64,000 bases of DNA from Arthrobacter sp. FW306-2-2C-D06B (GTDB taxonomy: Bacteria > Actinomycetota > Actinomycetes > Actinomycetales > Micrococcaceae): NCBI RefSeq assembly GCF_021789175.1, contig NZ_CP084560.1:2046001-2110000 (forward strand), in the 5' to 3' direction. The position numbers and the translations under genes are program-made. Shown here piece after piece: positions 8,029 to 16,556 of this stretch. The notes under the pieces were generated by a model. That model had not been told where the DNA came from. It saw nothing but the letters and a program-made list of their open reading frames with translations, and did not search any database. Position 1 is the first letter of the stretch. The number at the start of each line of letters is the position of its first letter.

Positions 8029-8345
8029 TTGGATTTCTATGAGCGTCTTTCGATGCGGGGCGTGCTCTGGGCGCATCTGCATGACCTGCACGGGAACGCA
8101 TTCGAGGCATTTTTCACGATGTGATGACGCTCTGCGTCCCGGGCTTGTCGAAGTGCGCACGCACGGAAACCTCGGTGATCTGGCCAGCGATGGGCTGGAC
8201 CTGCATGCGGGCAGGCTCTACGCCTGTTATGCCCCGGAGACTTTGAACGCTGCCTCAACTGTCGAGAAGTTCAAGTCTGACCTGGCTGGCGTCATTGAGA
8301 AACGGTCAGTGCAATTCTCGACCTTCGTGTTCGTCCACAATGACG
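8029..8345 (+). pseudogene. Fragment of a defence-effector-like gene, frameshifted
   Basis: A TTG at 8029 follows GGGAGGGAG and opens RLSMRGVLWAHLHDLHGN leading to AFEAFF. Shifts at a TTTTT run (about 8111) and near 8140 continue as HDVMTLCVPGL and VEVRTHGNLGDLASDGLDL, then LYACYAPETLN and a final STFVFVHNDVRG. The composite resembles the N-terminal nuclease-like domain I recall from actinobacterial multi-component defence proteins (GNxGD, DGL, YACYAP and FVFVHND blocks). The reading frame then runs into an unrelated antisense fragment, so the gene is both frameshifted and truncated. Confidence 0.5.
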
Positions 8346-8586
8346 TTCGTGGCTGCGGACCAGCCATCTCTTCAGCACCGCGATTTCCTCGTTCTTCTGG
8401 CCGAGTTTGCGGTGGATGATTGCTGCCTGCTCCGTATACGCCGGCGCGGGCATTCCACGTCCGGCGTCACCCTCTGCCCCCTTTGATCGCTTTGTAGCAG
8501 AGGACGAGTGCTTCTTCGAGGCGTCCTTCACGTTTCAGCTGCTTGATCGGCTCAATGAGCTCGAGGTAATGGACACCGTCGACCAT
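8292..8586 (-). pseudogene. C-terminal fragment of an unidentified actinobacterial protein, frameshifted
   Basis: On the minus strand, VHYLELIEPIKQLKREGRLE and EALVLCYKAIKG are followed, after a shift in the C-run at 8477-8481, by AEGDAGRGMPAPAYTEQAA and then IIHRKLGQKNEEIAVLKRWL. Adding or removing one base in that run joins them. The order (Lys-rich helix, LCYKAI, YTEQAAI..RK) is one I associate with the tails of uncharacterised actinobacterial proteins. No start is present, so it is a truncated tail. It overlaps the oppositely oriented fragment at 8029-8345, which marks a rearrangement joint near 8340-8370. Confidence 0.5.
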
Positions 8587-8639
8587 GCCGCACTGCTTTT
8601 ATCATTTAGCGGTCCTTCCGCAGTGACTCGCCGCTAACA

Positions 8640-9133
8640 GTCCAGGTTGTCTGTCAGTCTCGGGCGGCGTTCAGATAGCGGGAGCACGGCTGGGTCGAGG
8701 GGCCGGAGTGCAATTTGGGGAACCGGGCACGATCCAAAAGTTCGCGAGGAATGAAGCGACACCGGTGCGCCGAACGAAGTTTTGGATCGGGACCGGCGCG
8801 TGGCGCCCTGGATGCGCCGGAGGACCCGCCCAGCGACGATGGAGCATCAGAACGACAAACAGCCAGGCTCCTTCTGGTCCTTCATGGTCGCTCGGGAAGG
8901 ACGAGGCATGCCGTGCTCCGTGCTCGCACCCGTGAGACCCGTGAGACCCGTGGCCCGGGAGTTCGCCAAGGGCTCGGATGAGAACCTCAGCCTGACCGGC
9001 CGCGCCAGCTGATCCCAGGTAGCCGTGCAGGTCTGTAGTTAGTGCCATGATGGCCGTGCAGCGGCAGGTGGCATGATCGGTGGCCGCGGGCAGCCTCGAC
9101 AGAGGACCTAACAAACGACTACGACACGAGTTA
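8640..9133. other. Non-coding gap with an inverted repeat
   Basis: No gene is supported. CGATCCAAAAGTTCG (8730-8744) and CGAAGTTTTGGATCG (8775-8789) are inverted with 14 of 15 positions matching around a 30-bp spacer. GTGAGACCC is repeated in tandem near 8932-8950. Overlapping open frames have biased Arg/Pro/Ser composition and look like chance. Confidence 0.4.
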
Positions 9134-10069
9134 CTACACGCTGGGGTTGCCTGCCGCGGGTGCCGGGGTCTGGATCCGTTTCGCCGTTGCACGGAATACG
9201 GATGCGGCTTGCTGGCCGGCGGGGCTGAGCCTGCGGTTGGCAAGGTGGGCGAGGAGGATCCTCCGTGTCGGGGAGCTGGCGAGTGGAACGGCGATGATGT
9301 CGGGACGAAGCGCGCTCAGGGCGAGCTGCGGGGCAAGGGCGATGCCGATGCCCGCGGCGACCATGCCCTGGGTCTCTTGGTAGTCGTTGGCGGCGAAGGC
9401 GATGCGCGGTTCGAAGCCGGCATCGCGGCAGACCCGTCGGAGGACGTCGGCCACGGGGTGTTCGTCGCGGACGATCCATTCCTGGTCGCGGAGCGTGCCG
9501 ATCCCCACCGACCGGCGCGCCGCGACAGGGTGGTCGCGGGGTACGAGCAGCATGGTGGGGTCGTTCATGAGCCGAACGACGGTCAGGTCTTCGTCCTCGA
9601 TGCGCTCCCATGGGTAGTCCCACAGCAGCGTGAGCTCAATGTCTCTCCGCCGCAGCCGCTCAAGGAGGCCGTCGCGACGGGCGCTGACTACCGTGACGGC
9701 GACCTCCGGATGGCGGGCGCGGAAGGCGAGCACGACGTCGGGCATGAGGGATGCGCCGACGGTGGGGAACGTCCCCATTCGCAGTTGGCCTCGCCTCAGC
9801 CCGGCGAACTCGCCCATCTCGGCCCGGGCGGCCTCGATTGTCCTGTCGATATCGTCCGCATATCGCAGTAGGGCCTGACCTGCATCGGTGAGCACGACGC
9901 CTCGTGGATGGCGGTCGATCAGGGCGACCCCCACTTCGTGTTCGAGCTTCGCGATCTGCTGGGAGACGGCTGACGTCGTGAAGGAGAGGGCCGTCGCGGC
10001 GGACGTCAAGGAGCCGGAACGGCTTACTTCGCGGAGCAGATGGAGTCGGTGCAGGTCAAGGTCGGCCAT
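9134..10069 (-). CDS. LysR-family transcriptional regulator
   Basis: At 311 residues the length is normal for the family. The N-terminal winged helix is clear: LHRLHLLREVSRSGSLTSAA, then SAVSQQIAKLEHEVGV and LIDRHPRGVVLTDAG (residues ~7-65). The rest is the two-lobed PBP-like effector domain. It is divergent from the PrpF-family isomerase and DctA-like transporter genes, 125 bp away. In LysR logic it most likely activates that pair in response to a di- or tricarboxylate and represses itself. That target assignment is inferred from position only. Confidence 0.88.
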   Translation of the reverse strand: MADLDLHRLHLLREVSRSGSLTSAATALSFTTSAVSQQIAKLEHEVGVALIDRHPRGVVLTDAGQALLRYADDIDRTIEAARAEMGEFAGLRRGQLRMGTFPTVGASLMPDVVLAFRARHPEVAVTVVSARRDGLLERLRRRDIELTLLWDYPWERIEDEDLTVVRLMNDPTMLLVPRDHPVAARRSVGIGTLRDQEWIVRDEHPVADVLRRVCRDAGFEPRIAFAANDYQETQGMVAAGIGIALAPQLALSALRPDIIAVPLASSPTRRILLAHLANRRLSPAGQQAASVFRATAKRIQTPAPAAGNPSV

Positions 10070-10194
10070 GGATTGAGTTTAGCAAAAGTGAAGTCCTGTG
10101 GAGAATCCTGTGATTGTGCTGAACTGTCGGAGAGTGGATCGTAGAAGGAGCAGGCGCCCCGAGGCGCGATCACGACACTTGAAGGAAGAAGACC

Positions 10195-11334
10195 ATGCAA
10201 CTCCGCGGTCATTGGTACCGGGGCGGCACGAGCAAGTGCTGGCTCTTCAACGCCGAAGACGTGGCACCTCACGCCGGCAGCCGCGAGGAGATCCGCAACC
10301 TGCTGGCGGATGCCTTCGGCGCAGCGGATGCCCGCCAGCTCGACGGCGTCGGCGGCGGCACCTCAACGACGTCCAAGGCTGCAGTTATCCGCGCCACTCC
10401 CGAGGGACCGGCGGACCTCGACTACCTCTTCGCCCAAGTCGGGATCGGTGATCCCACCGTGGAACTCGGTTCCAATTGCGGTAACTGCGCCACCGCGATC
10501 GCCCTGTACGCCGTCCAGTCGGGTGTCGTTCCTCCGCGGGCGGGAACAACGCGGGTCAGCATGCGCAACCTCAACACGGGAGCCGTACTGAGCGGCACGA
10601 TCGCGACCCCAGGCGGCCACATCCCGACGTCGGGCATGGCGAAGGTTCCGGGCAGCAGCGCGCTGGGCGTTCCCGTCAGCCTCTCGTTCCACGCCCCGTG
10701 GGGGCGGACCACGGGCGCGGTTCTGCCGTCCGGAACCGTGACCGACGAAATCTCTGCCGGCGGGACCACTCTTACGGCGACCCTGGTTGACGCGGGGGCA
10801 CCGGCGGTGCTGATTCCGGCTGACGAGGCAGGCATCGACCTTTCCTCGATGACCGGCAATCTGTCTGAGCACCTACCCACGCTTGTGGCTGCCCGCGCCT
10901 CGGCAGGTCTGATGATGGGGCTGAGGAAGCCTGAAGATCCTCCGCAGAATGCTGTGCCGAAGGTCGGCGTCGTTGCAGGGCCGGGCGACTACACCGCGGC
11001 CGACGGAACGAGGATCGCGGCGGATACCCATGACCTGAGGGTGCGCATGCTCTCGATGCTCGCACCCCACCCCGCCATCGGCCTTACCTCAGCCGTTGCG
11101 GTCTCCCTCGCTGCTGCCCTGCCCGGATCGGTAGTGGCCAAAGCGCTGCGCACGGCAGACAGCGCTCACCAACGGCGCCGGCTTCTGCGCATCGGAACGC
11201 CTGCCGGTGTCATCACCACCGAGGTCGTCGCCGACGACAACGGTTACGTCAGCGAGGTCGCCCTCGACAGGGCGGCCCGCCAACTCGCCGTCGCCGACAT
11301 CGACGTCGCACAGCCTGTGGCACAGACGGCCTAG
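10195..11334 (+). CDS. PrpF/DUF453-family tautomerase or isomerase (4-oxalomesaconate tautomerase-like)
   Basis: This is a 379-residue, two-lobed diaminopimelate-epimerase-fold protein. The family signature RGGTSK is at residues 9-14, GGGTSTTSKAA at ~53-63 and NCGNCATA at ~94-101, with paired cysteines C95/C98. Relatives isomerise unsaturated tricarboxylates: PrpF (methylaconitate), GalD (4-oxalomesaconate, gallate pathway) and aconitate isomerase. The ATG follows GAAGGAAGAAG. It lies directly upstream of a dicarboxylate transporter gene and is divergent from a LysR gene, so a role in using an imported tri- or dicarboxylate such as aconitate is likely. The exact substrate cannot be read from sequence. 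Confidence 0.8.
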   Translation: MQLRGHWYRGGTSKCWLFNAEDVAPHAGSREEIRNLLADAFGAADARQLDGVGGGTSTTSKAAVIRATPEGPADLDYLFAQVGIGDPTVELGSNCGNCATAIALYAVQSGVVPPRAGTTRVSMRNLNTGAVLSGTIATPGGHIPTSGMAKVPGSSALGVPVSLSFHAPWGRTTGAVLPSGTVTDEISAGGTTLTATLVDAGAPAVLIPADEAGIDLSSMTGNLSEHLPTLVAARASAGLMMGLRKPEDPPQNAVPKVGVVAGPGDYTAADGTRIAADTHDLRVRMLSMLAPHPAIGLTSAVAVSLAAALPGSVVAKALRTADSAHQRRRLLRIGTPAGVITTEVVADDNGYVSEVALDRAARQLAVADIDVAQPVAQTA

Positions 11335-11391
11335 CCCCTTCAATCTGCCCCTGCCATCATTAGATGGGGCACTCACCCAGGAAGTTGTTCA

Positions 11392-12702
11392 ATGAAGATC
11401 AAATCCATCCTCGGACACCTCTATGTCCAGGTGCTCATCGGCGTCGCGCTCGGCATCCTCGTCGGCGCGCTGTGGCCTGACCTCGGTTCCTCCCTCAAGC
11501 CGCTCGGCGACGGCTTCGTGAAGCTCGTCAAGTTCATGATCGCGCCGATTGTCTTTTGCACCATCGTCAGCGGCATCACCTCCCTGACCGACACCAAGAA
11601 GGTCGGTCCGACCCTGCTGCGTTCGCTGGGCCTGTTCTACGTGCTCACCTTGGTGGCCCTGGCCATCGGCTTGGGCGCGGTCATGCTGTTCCAGCCGGGC
11701 GCCGGAATGCATATCAACCCAGCCCACCTCGATACCTCTGTCGCCTCGAAGTACACAACCCAGCTACCCAGCAGCAACCCGGTGGACTTCCTGCTGAGCA
11801 TCATCCCCACCAGCTTCGTCGGGGCCTTCGCCAACGGCGAAGTCCTGCCCGTGCTCGTCATCGCCCTGCTCTGCGGGTTCGCCTTCAGCAAGCTCGGCGC
11901 ACCCGGCCAGCTGGCGCTGAACCTGGTCAACAGCTTCAACAAGCTGCTGTTCGTCGTGTTCGGCTTCCTCATGAAGGTCGCCCCCATCGGGGCGTTCGGC
12001 GCCATGGCGTTCACGGTCGGCAAGTACGGAGCCCACTCGATCGGCAACCTCGGGATGCTGATCCTCGCCTTCTACGCCGCGTGCATCGTCTTCGTGGTTG
12101 TCGTCCTCGGCATCCTGGCTAAACTGACCGGTTTCAGCCTGTGGCGGATCCTGCGCTACTTCCGCGATGAGTTCCTGATCGTCCTCGCCACGTCCTCAAG
12201 CGAACCTGTCCTTCCGCGCCTGCTCTCCAAGCTTGAACGCATCGGCTGCGACCGCGGCGTGGTTGGCCTCGTGGTCCCGACCGGCTACTCCTTCAACCTC
12301 ACCGGCACCGCCGTCTACCTGACGCTCTCCTCGATGTTCATCGCCCAGGCCTGCGACATCCACCTGAGCTGGGACCAGATCCTGCTCATGCTCGGCATGA
12401 TGCTGTTGACCTCCAAAGGTGCGGCGGGCGTCACAGGCAGCGGCTTCGTCGCCCTTGTCGCGACCCTGACGGTCATGCCCACGCTTCCGGTTGCGGGCGT
12501 GGCCCTCATCGTCGGCATCGACCGCTTCATGAGCGAAGCCCGCGCCCTCACCAGCACCGTGGCCAACATCGTCTCGTGCGTCGCCATAGCCAAGTGGCAG
12601 CACGCGCTCGACACCGACAAGCTCCAATCCGAGCTAAAAGCAGGTTTCGTGCCTGCCGAGGCGGAAAAGCACCAGCTGGGCGAACCCGCTCTGGCCCACT
12701 GA
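11392..12702 (+). CDS. dctA: Dicarboxylate/amino acid:cation symporter, DctA-like
   Basis: The 436 residues carry the DAACS family layout of 8 TM helices and two re-entrant loops. The serine-rich HP1 motif ATSSSEPVLPRL is near residue 265, and the TM7 and HP2 regions include PTGYSFNLTGTAVYL and SKGAAGVTGSGFV. These mark a C4-dicarboxylate (DctA-type) rather than glutamate transporter. In DctA proteins this region coordinates succinate/fumarate/malate and cations. It starts 57 bp after the PrpF-like gene, with AGGAAG before the ATG, and is probably co-transcribed. Because of its partner it may take up aconitate-like acids. Confidence 0.88.
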   Translation: MKIKSILGHLYVQVLIGVALGILVGALWPDLGSSLKPLGDGFVKLVKFMIAPIVFCTIVSGITSLTDTKKVGPTLLRSLGLFYVLTLVALAIGLGAVMLFQPGAGMHINPAHLDTSVASKYTTQLPSSNPVDFLLSIIPTSFVGAFANGEVLPVLVIALLCGFAFSKLGAPGQLALNLVNSFNKLLFVVFGFLMKVAPIGAFGAMAFTVGKYGAHSIGNLGMLILAFYAACIVFVVVVLGILAKLTGFSLWRILRYFRDEFLIVLATSSSEPVLPRLLSKLERIGCDRGVVGLVVPTGYSFNLTGTAVYLTLSSMFIAQACDIHLSWDQILLMLGMMLLTSKGAAGVTGSGFVALVATLTVMPTLPVAGVALIVGIDRFMSEARALTSTVANIVSCVAIAKWQHALDTDKLQSELKAGFVPAEAEKHQLGEPALAH

Positions 12703-13080
12703 GAGAGCCCACCACGAATCAGGCTCCTACCCCTGCCCGGGGCCTGACGCGGAGGAATGCCAGACACACCGACACATCTCCGCGCAGCCGCCCCAGGGAC
12801 CCTTCGAAACCGAATCAGAGACTGAGAGATTGCCTCCAAAAGGCCGCATCGGATACCAGGCCCTGCATATTCCATCGCAACAGGTAACCCGAAAGTCGGG
12901 CGCAGGAGCCGGGTCCGATGCCAACGGGGCGGGGAGCAGACACACTGTTCCCCGCCCCGTCCCCACGTGGCCAAGTTCATCCGCGGAACCGGGCACGGAC
13001 GTTACCTCGATGTGTGTAGGCAACTGTGCGGGTAAGCGGTGCGGGGTCAATCGCTGCCCGCTGGGAGAGGGCGGACTGAG
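12703..13080. other. Intergenic region with a strong hairpin
   Basis: There is no supported gene between the DctA gene and a small remnant on the minus strand. It contains the hairpin listed at 12924-12960. Confidence 0.5.
12924..12960. terminator. Bidirectional terminator-like hairpin
   Basis: ACGGGGCGGGGA (12924-12935) and TCCCCGCCCCGT (12949-12960) pair perfectly around a 13-base loop. It lies 221 bp after dctA and faces minus-strand sequence from the other side. No T-tract is present, as is common in high-GC actinobacteria. Confidence 0.6.
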
Positions 13081-13215
13081 TTAGGGGAAGAGGTTCCGAG
13101 CTCCTTCAAAGATCTCAGCCATGGTCCAGGCATCGAAGGAGAGCAGCCTCAGGGTGCCCTCGGCGGCGATGCTCACGTGCTTACCGGCCAAGGTCGGGTA
13201 AACGCGGGCATTCAT
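13081..13215 (-). pseudogene. C-terminal remnant of a glycoside-hydrolase-like protein
   Basis: A 44-codon frame reads NARVYPTLAGKHVSIAAEG and LRLLSFDAWTMAEIF. This beta-strand pattern, ending in a DAW..AIF motif, is like the last strands of the beta-sandwich domain of GH32/GH43-type glycosidases. No start with a binding site or upstream domain is present. It is a leftover tail, suggesting a deleted sugar-hydrolase gene beside the adjoining SDR gene. Confidence 0.35.
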
Positions 13216-13292
13216 TATGGGTGTAGAAATGGGGCCGGTCCGATTCCAAGCCGAGGCTACGTCAATTCACGCGGTGCCGTTCGATTCGGGCG

Positions 13293-14084
13293 TCAAGATT
13301 TGGAGCTGGGCCGACCAGGAATATGGCTGAGAATAGACTTAGAGAAACCACCATCAACGCAGATGTCTTGGCCGGTTACATAGCCCGATAGCGGACTTAC
13401 AAGGAATTCGATCACGTTGGCGATGTCCATGGGATCGCCAATTCTTGACAACGGGATAATGTCTTCCCTTGCCTTTTTGATTTTGGGATCTTCATACATT
13501 TTTTCAGTCATCCGAGTATGAGTCATACCCGGGGAGACTACATTTACACGAATCCCGTCAGGTGCCCATTCCAGCGCAAGTGTTTGGGCCAGCATCGTCA
13601 ACGCAGCTTTACTGGGACTGTAAGCACCTGATCCGGCGTGTGGTAGCTGACCAGACATTGAAGAGGTGAAACAAGCGGAGCCGCGGCTCTGCTTCAAATG
13701 TGGGTAGCTTGCTTTGGCAAGAAGCCACGGCCCGCGGAGGTTGACCGAGAACATGCTCTCCCAGTCCTCCACGGATAGGTCACAGATCGCAGCGGGGCTC
13801 GCGATACCGGCATTCGCTACCAACGCGTCCAAGCCGCCGAACTCCGCTACCGCAGCTTCTACCAGTTGATTTGGCACGTCAGGATCTCCGAGGTCGCCTG
13901 CCAATGCGATGGCGGTGCCCCCCATTGACTGGATGGAACGAACTACTTGCTCCTGGCCGCTGTTCGATTCGTGGCCACACACCGCAATCATCGGGTGCGC
14001 GCCCCGACCAAGAGCCGCCTCTGCGAGTCTCAGGCACGTAGACGCGCCTATGCCGCTACTTCCGCCACTCACCAAAGCTCTCAC
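13293..14084 (-). CDS. Short-chain dehydrogenase/reductase (SDR)
   Basis: This 263-residue classical SDR has LVSGGSSGIGAS (TGxxxGxG nucleotide site with Ser in place of Thr), NAG (ALVANAGIAS), Ser in TSSMSGQ, and the catalytic YSPSK. I chose the GTG at 14084 because AAAGGAG lies 8 bases upstream. The ATG at 14114 would translate through that binding site. It oxidises a secondary alcohol or reduces a ketone with NAD(P). Its neighbour is a sugar-phosphate-isomerase-like gene transcribed the same way, so both may act on a sugar or polyol. Base composition is lower in GC than the flanks. Confidence 0.85.
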   Translation of the reverse strand: MRALVSGGSSGIGASTCLRLAEAALGRGAHPMIAVCGHESNSGQEQVVRSIQSMGGTAIALAGDLGDPDVPNQLVEAAVAEFGGLDALVANAGIASPAAICDLSVEDWESMFSVNLRGPWLLAKASYPHLKQSRGSACFTSSMSGQLPHAGSGAYSPSKAALTMLAQTLALEWAPDGIRVNVVSPGMTHTRMTEKMYEDPKIKKAREDIIPLSRIGDPMDIANVIEFLVSPLSGYVTGQDICVDGGFSKSILSHIPGRPSSKS

Positions 14085-14145
14085 CGTACATACTCCTTTT
14101 TGATAGGGGTTCATAGGAAAATTATCGCGATCTCGAATGCAGTGC

Positions 14146-14958
14146 TTAATTCTCTAGTTCCCAGCCTTGATTTTTAAGATCCTGCATTGCCTTCTTAAAT
14201 TCCTGTACGGGGTTCTCTTCGCGAATTATCTCAAGAACAACGTTATTGATTCCGCAGGTTGTCTTGACGGCCTTACCCAACCCGTCCCAGTCGATCACTC
14301 CAGTGCCGATTGGATCATGACCCCAGGTTTCCCTGCCGGTATCGGAGATATGCACTAGCCCTATTGATTCGTGATTGGAGAGCAAACTCGCTACGGGATC
14401 CTCCCCTATGTAGGCAGCATTGGCGACATCGTAGACGATCTTGACTGAATCATCGTTGATCTCGTTTACGACGCCGACCAGCTCCTGGATGGTGGGGGTG
14501 AAGCAGTACGGGGTGTTTTCGAAAAGCAACCTCGTTCCGGCCTGTTTGGCGAGCGGAATGAGGCTTTCCAGACTCTCGTACATCCACCCGTACGTCTTTT
14601 CGAGTGAGGGTGAGATCATGGGGCGTCTTGTGCCGGGGGATATCACGACCTCGCGGACGTCCCAAGCTGCAGCCAGGTCGATCACCGACTGGATGTGCTC
14701 AATGCTCTTGCGGCGCATGTTGGCGCCAGGGCTGGCCAAATTGATGTCATATCCGCCGGCATTCAGCGACCTGATTTTTGCGCCGTAGTCGTTGAGCCGT
14801 GGACTGATTGCAGAACGCTCCGAGCCGGATATGTCATCGGGCCAACAGTGTGGAGAGCTCACCGGAACTTCAAAAGTTCGGTAGCCATTCTCGGTTAGTT
14901 CGGCGATCGCATCAATGGCTGTAGATGACCATAGATAGGAAAACGTATTAATAATCAT
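14146..14958 (-). CDS. Sugar phosphate isomerase/epimerase family protein (xylose isomerase-like TIM barrel)
   Basis: The 270 residues form an AP-endonuclease-2-like TIM barrel. Metal-site segments visible include LLFENTPYC (Glu), IVYDVANAAYIG (Asp), LVHISDTG (His/Asp) and VVLEIIRE (Glu). Such proteins epimerise or isomerise ketoses or act on inositol-like compounds. The ATG follows AAGGAGC. It is upstream of the SDR gene by 61 bp and reads in the same direction. Both have AT-richer codons than the surrounding cluster, which may mean a separate acquisition. Confidence 0.75.
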   Translation of the reverse strand: MIINTFSYLWSSTAIDAIAELTENGYRTFEVPVSSPHCWPDDISGSERSAISPRLNDYGAKIRSLNAGGYDINLASPGANMRRKSIEHIQSVIDLAAAWDVREVVISPGTRRPMISPSLEKTYGWMYESLESLIPLAKQAGTRLLFENTPYCFTPTIQELVGVVNEINDDSVKIVYDVANAAYIGEDPVASLLSNHESIGLVHISDTGRETWGHDPIGTGVIDWDGLGKAVKTTCGINNVVLEIIREENPVQEFKKAMQDLKNQGWELEN

Positions 14959-15062
14959 AAATTGCTCCTTCTCAGTCCTGCGCCTATGGAAAGGGTTACT
15001 TCATCTCAATTCAAATGTAAATTTCGACCCTGACGCCGGGGAATCGTCCGCTGTATGCGCCG

Positions 15063-15115
15063 GGCGGCTCGACAGGCCCCGGGGCTGATACACCCACTTG
15101 CCCAATCGAGCCGCC
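15063..15115. terminator. Inverted-repeat terminator
   Basis: GGCGGCTCGA (15063-15072) and TCGAGCCGCC (15106-15115) are perfectly inverted, with an inner GCCCCGGGGC palindrome. It lies just past the end of the minus-strand MHS transporter gene and before the next minus-strand gene, so it probably separates the two transcripts. Confidence 0.55.
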
Positions 15116-15140
15116 ACGGATTTACCGGGACTAAGCGTGC

Positions 15141-16556
15141 CTAACGCAAGCGCTTCTCGTCGGTTGCCGGCGATGGGGCCGCCAGTAGGTGCTCGCCTTC
15201 AAGTACCTCGGCGTCAGCAAGCGCAACGGTGGCGCGGCCGGCCTGGCTGCCGGTCTCCGGGAGGGTGAAGTAGACGATGAGGCAGAGGGCGACGACGACA
15301 ATCATGTAGACCGCGACAAGCATGGGCTGTCCGGCGCCAACGAACGCAGCGGCGATCAGTGGTGCGGTGCCGCCGAAGACGGCGATGACGATCTGGTGTG
15401 CAAACCCGATGCCGGAGACCCGCACCGCGGCGGGAAACAGCTCGGCCTGAATGGTCGGGTAGACGGCCTGCCAGATACCGAGAACCACCCACCCGGACGC
15501 CGATACCAGAACGTAGACGCCAAAGCCCGGCTGGTTCAACAGGAGGAGGAGGGGGTAGAAGAGTACGATCATGCCGATGGCACCGATGATGGGGAAGATT
15601 TTGCGTCGGCCGAGTCGATCGGACAGTGCGCCGCAGATCGGCACAATCACAACGAGCAAGGCCAGTCCGATAACGTTCCCGGTCAGCGTGGATCCAAGGT
15701 CCCGGCCGCTGGTCAGCTTGGCGTAGGTGGGGAGGAAGGTGGCCCAGGTGTAGTAGGCGACGGCCGGGGCGGAGAGGGCTGCCGCCTGCAGCAGCGCCTT
15801 GGGGTGTTCGCGAAGCAGGTCCATCAGGCGGGCCGCCGCGGACTTTTGATCGACGAGGGCGGTCGCCTCGAATTCGGGGGTCTCTTCTGCCCGGGCCCTC
15901 AAGATGAGGCCGACGACGCCGAGGATGCCGCCCGCGACGAACGGGATGCGCCAACCCCAGGCGGCGAGGTCCGCCGGGGCAAAGGCTGATGTCACCATGG
16001 CTGCGGCGCCGGTCGCCGCAAGGGTCGCGAGACCGCTCGCCGTGTTGGAAAAGGAACCAAACAGACCCCTGCGGTTCGCGGGAGCGTGTTCGACCATGAA
16101 TGCGATGGCGCTCTGCGCTTCACTGCCAGCCGAGATTCCCTGGAGGATGCGTGCCACCAGGAAAAGAATCGGCGCCCCATAGCCGATGGTCGCAAATGAG
16201 GGTGTGAGGCCGATGATCAGAGCACCGAGCGCCATTCCGGAGATGGACAGTGTCAGGATGCGCCGGCGGCCGAAACGGTCGGCGAGAGGAGAAATGATGA
16301 CTCCGCTCAGCGGGCGCACAACAAATCCGACCGCGTAGGTGAGCAGTGCTGCGATAAGGGAGGCGAACTGGGAACCGCTGGGAAATATCTGGGTTGAGAA
16401 CACCGCTGCGAGCAGCCCGTAAATGTACCAGTCGTACCACTCGACGAAGTGGCCGATCGTTCCGGCCACCATATTCACGTTGCGGCGAGGTCGCGCGGAT
16501 ACTTCCGCAAATCCCGAAGCGCCAGGACTGCCGAAGGCTTCTTGTGAGGTCTTCAT
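15141..16556 (-). CDS. MFS transporter, metabolite:H+ symporter (MHS) family
   Basis: From the ATG at 16556 (GGAGAG 4 bases upstream) this is a 471-residue, 12-TM protein. MHS hallmarks are TIGHFVEWYDWYIYG in TM1, the loop RPLSGVIISPLADRFGRRRI and ARILQGISAGSEAQS before TM5. The frame runs further upstream to 17042 but that part has no transporter features and holds operators. The family imports carboxylic acids and sugar acids with protons. Three LacI-type operators lie at 16748-16801 upstream, so it is part of the LacI-controlled sugar-acid locus and probably imports that locus's substrate. Confidence 0.87.
   Translation of the reverse strand: MKTSQEAFGSPGASGFAEVSARPRRNVNMVAGTIGHFVEWYDWYIYGLLAAVFSTQIFPSGSQFASLIAALLTYAVGFVVRPLSGVIISPLADRFGRRRILTLSISGMALGALIIGLTPSFATIGYGAPILFLVARILQGISAGSEAQSAIAFMVEHAPANRRGLFGSFSNTASGLATLAATGAAAMVTSAFAPADLAAWGWRIPFVAGGILGVVGLILRARAEETPEFEATALVDQKSAAARLMDLLREHPKALLQAAALSAPAVAYYTWATFLPTYAKLTSGRDLGSTLTGNVIGLALLVVIVPICGALSDRLGRRKIFPIIGAIGMIVLFYPLLLLLNQPGFGVYVLVSASGWVVLGIWQAVYPTIQAELFPAAVRVSGIGFAHQIVIAVFGGTAPLIAAAFVGAGQPMLVAVYMIVVVALCLIVYFTLPETGSQAGRATVALADAEVLEGEHLLAAPSPATDEKRLR

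Noticed and set aside
7453..8124. Plus-strand open frame reading through the end of the Doc gene
   Set aside because: The first half overlaps the Doc toxin gene out of frame and crosses repeat copy 2. Only its tail carries protein-like sequence, which I annotated as the fragment at 8029.
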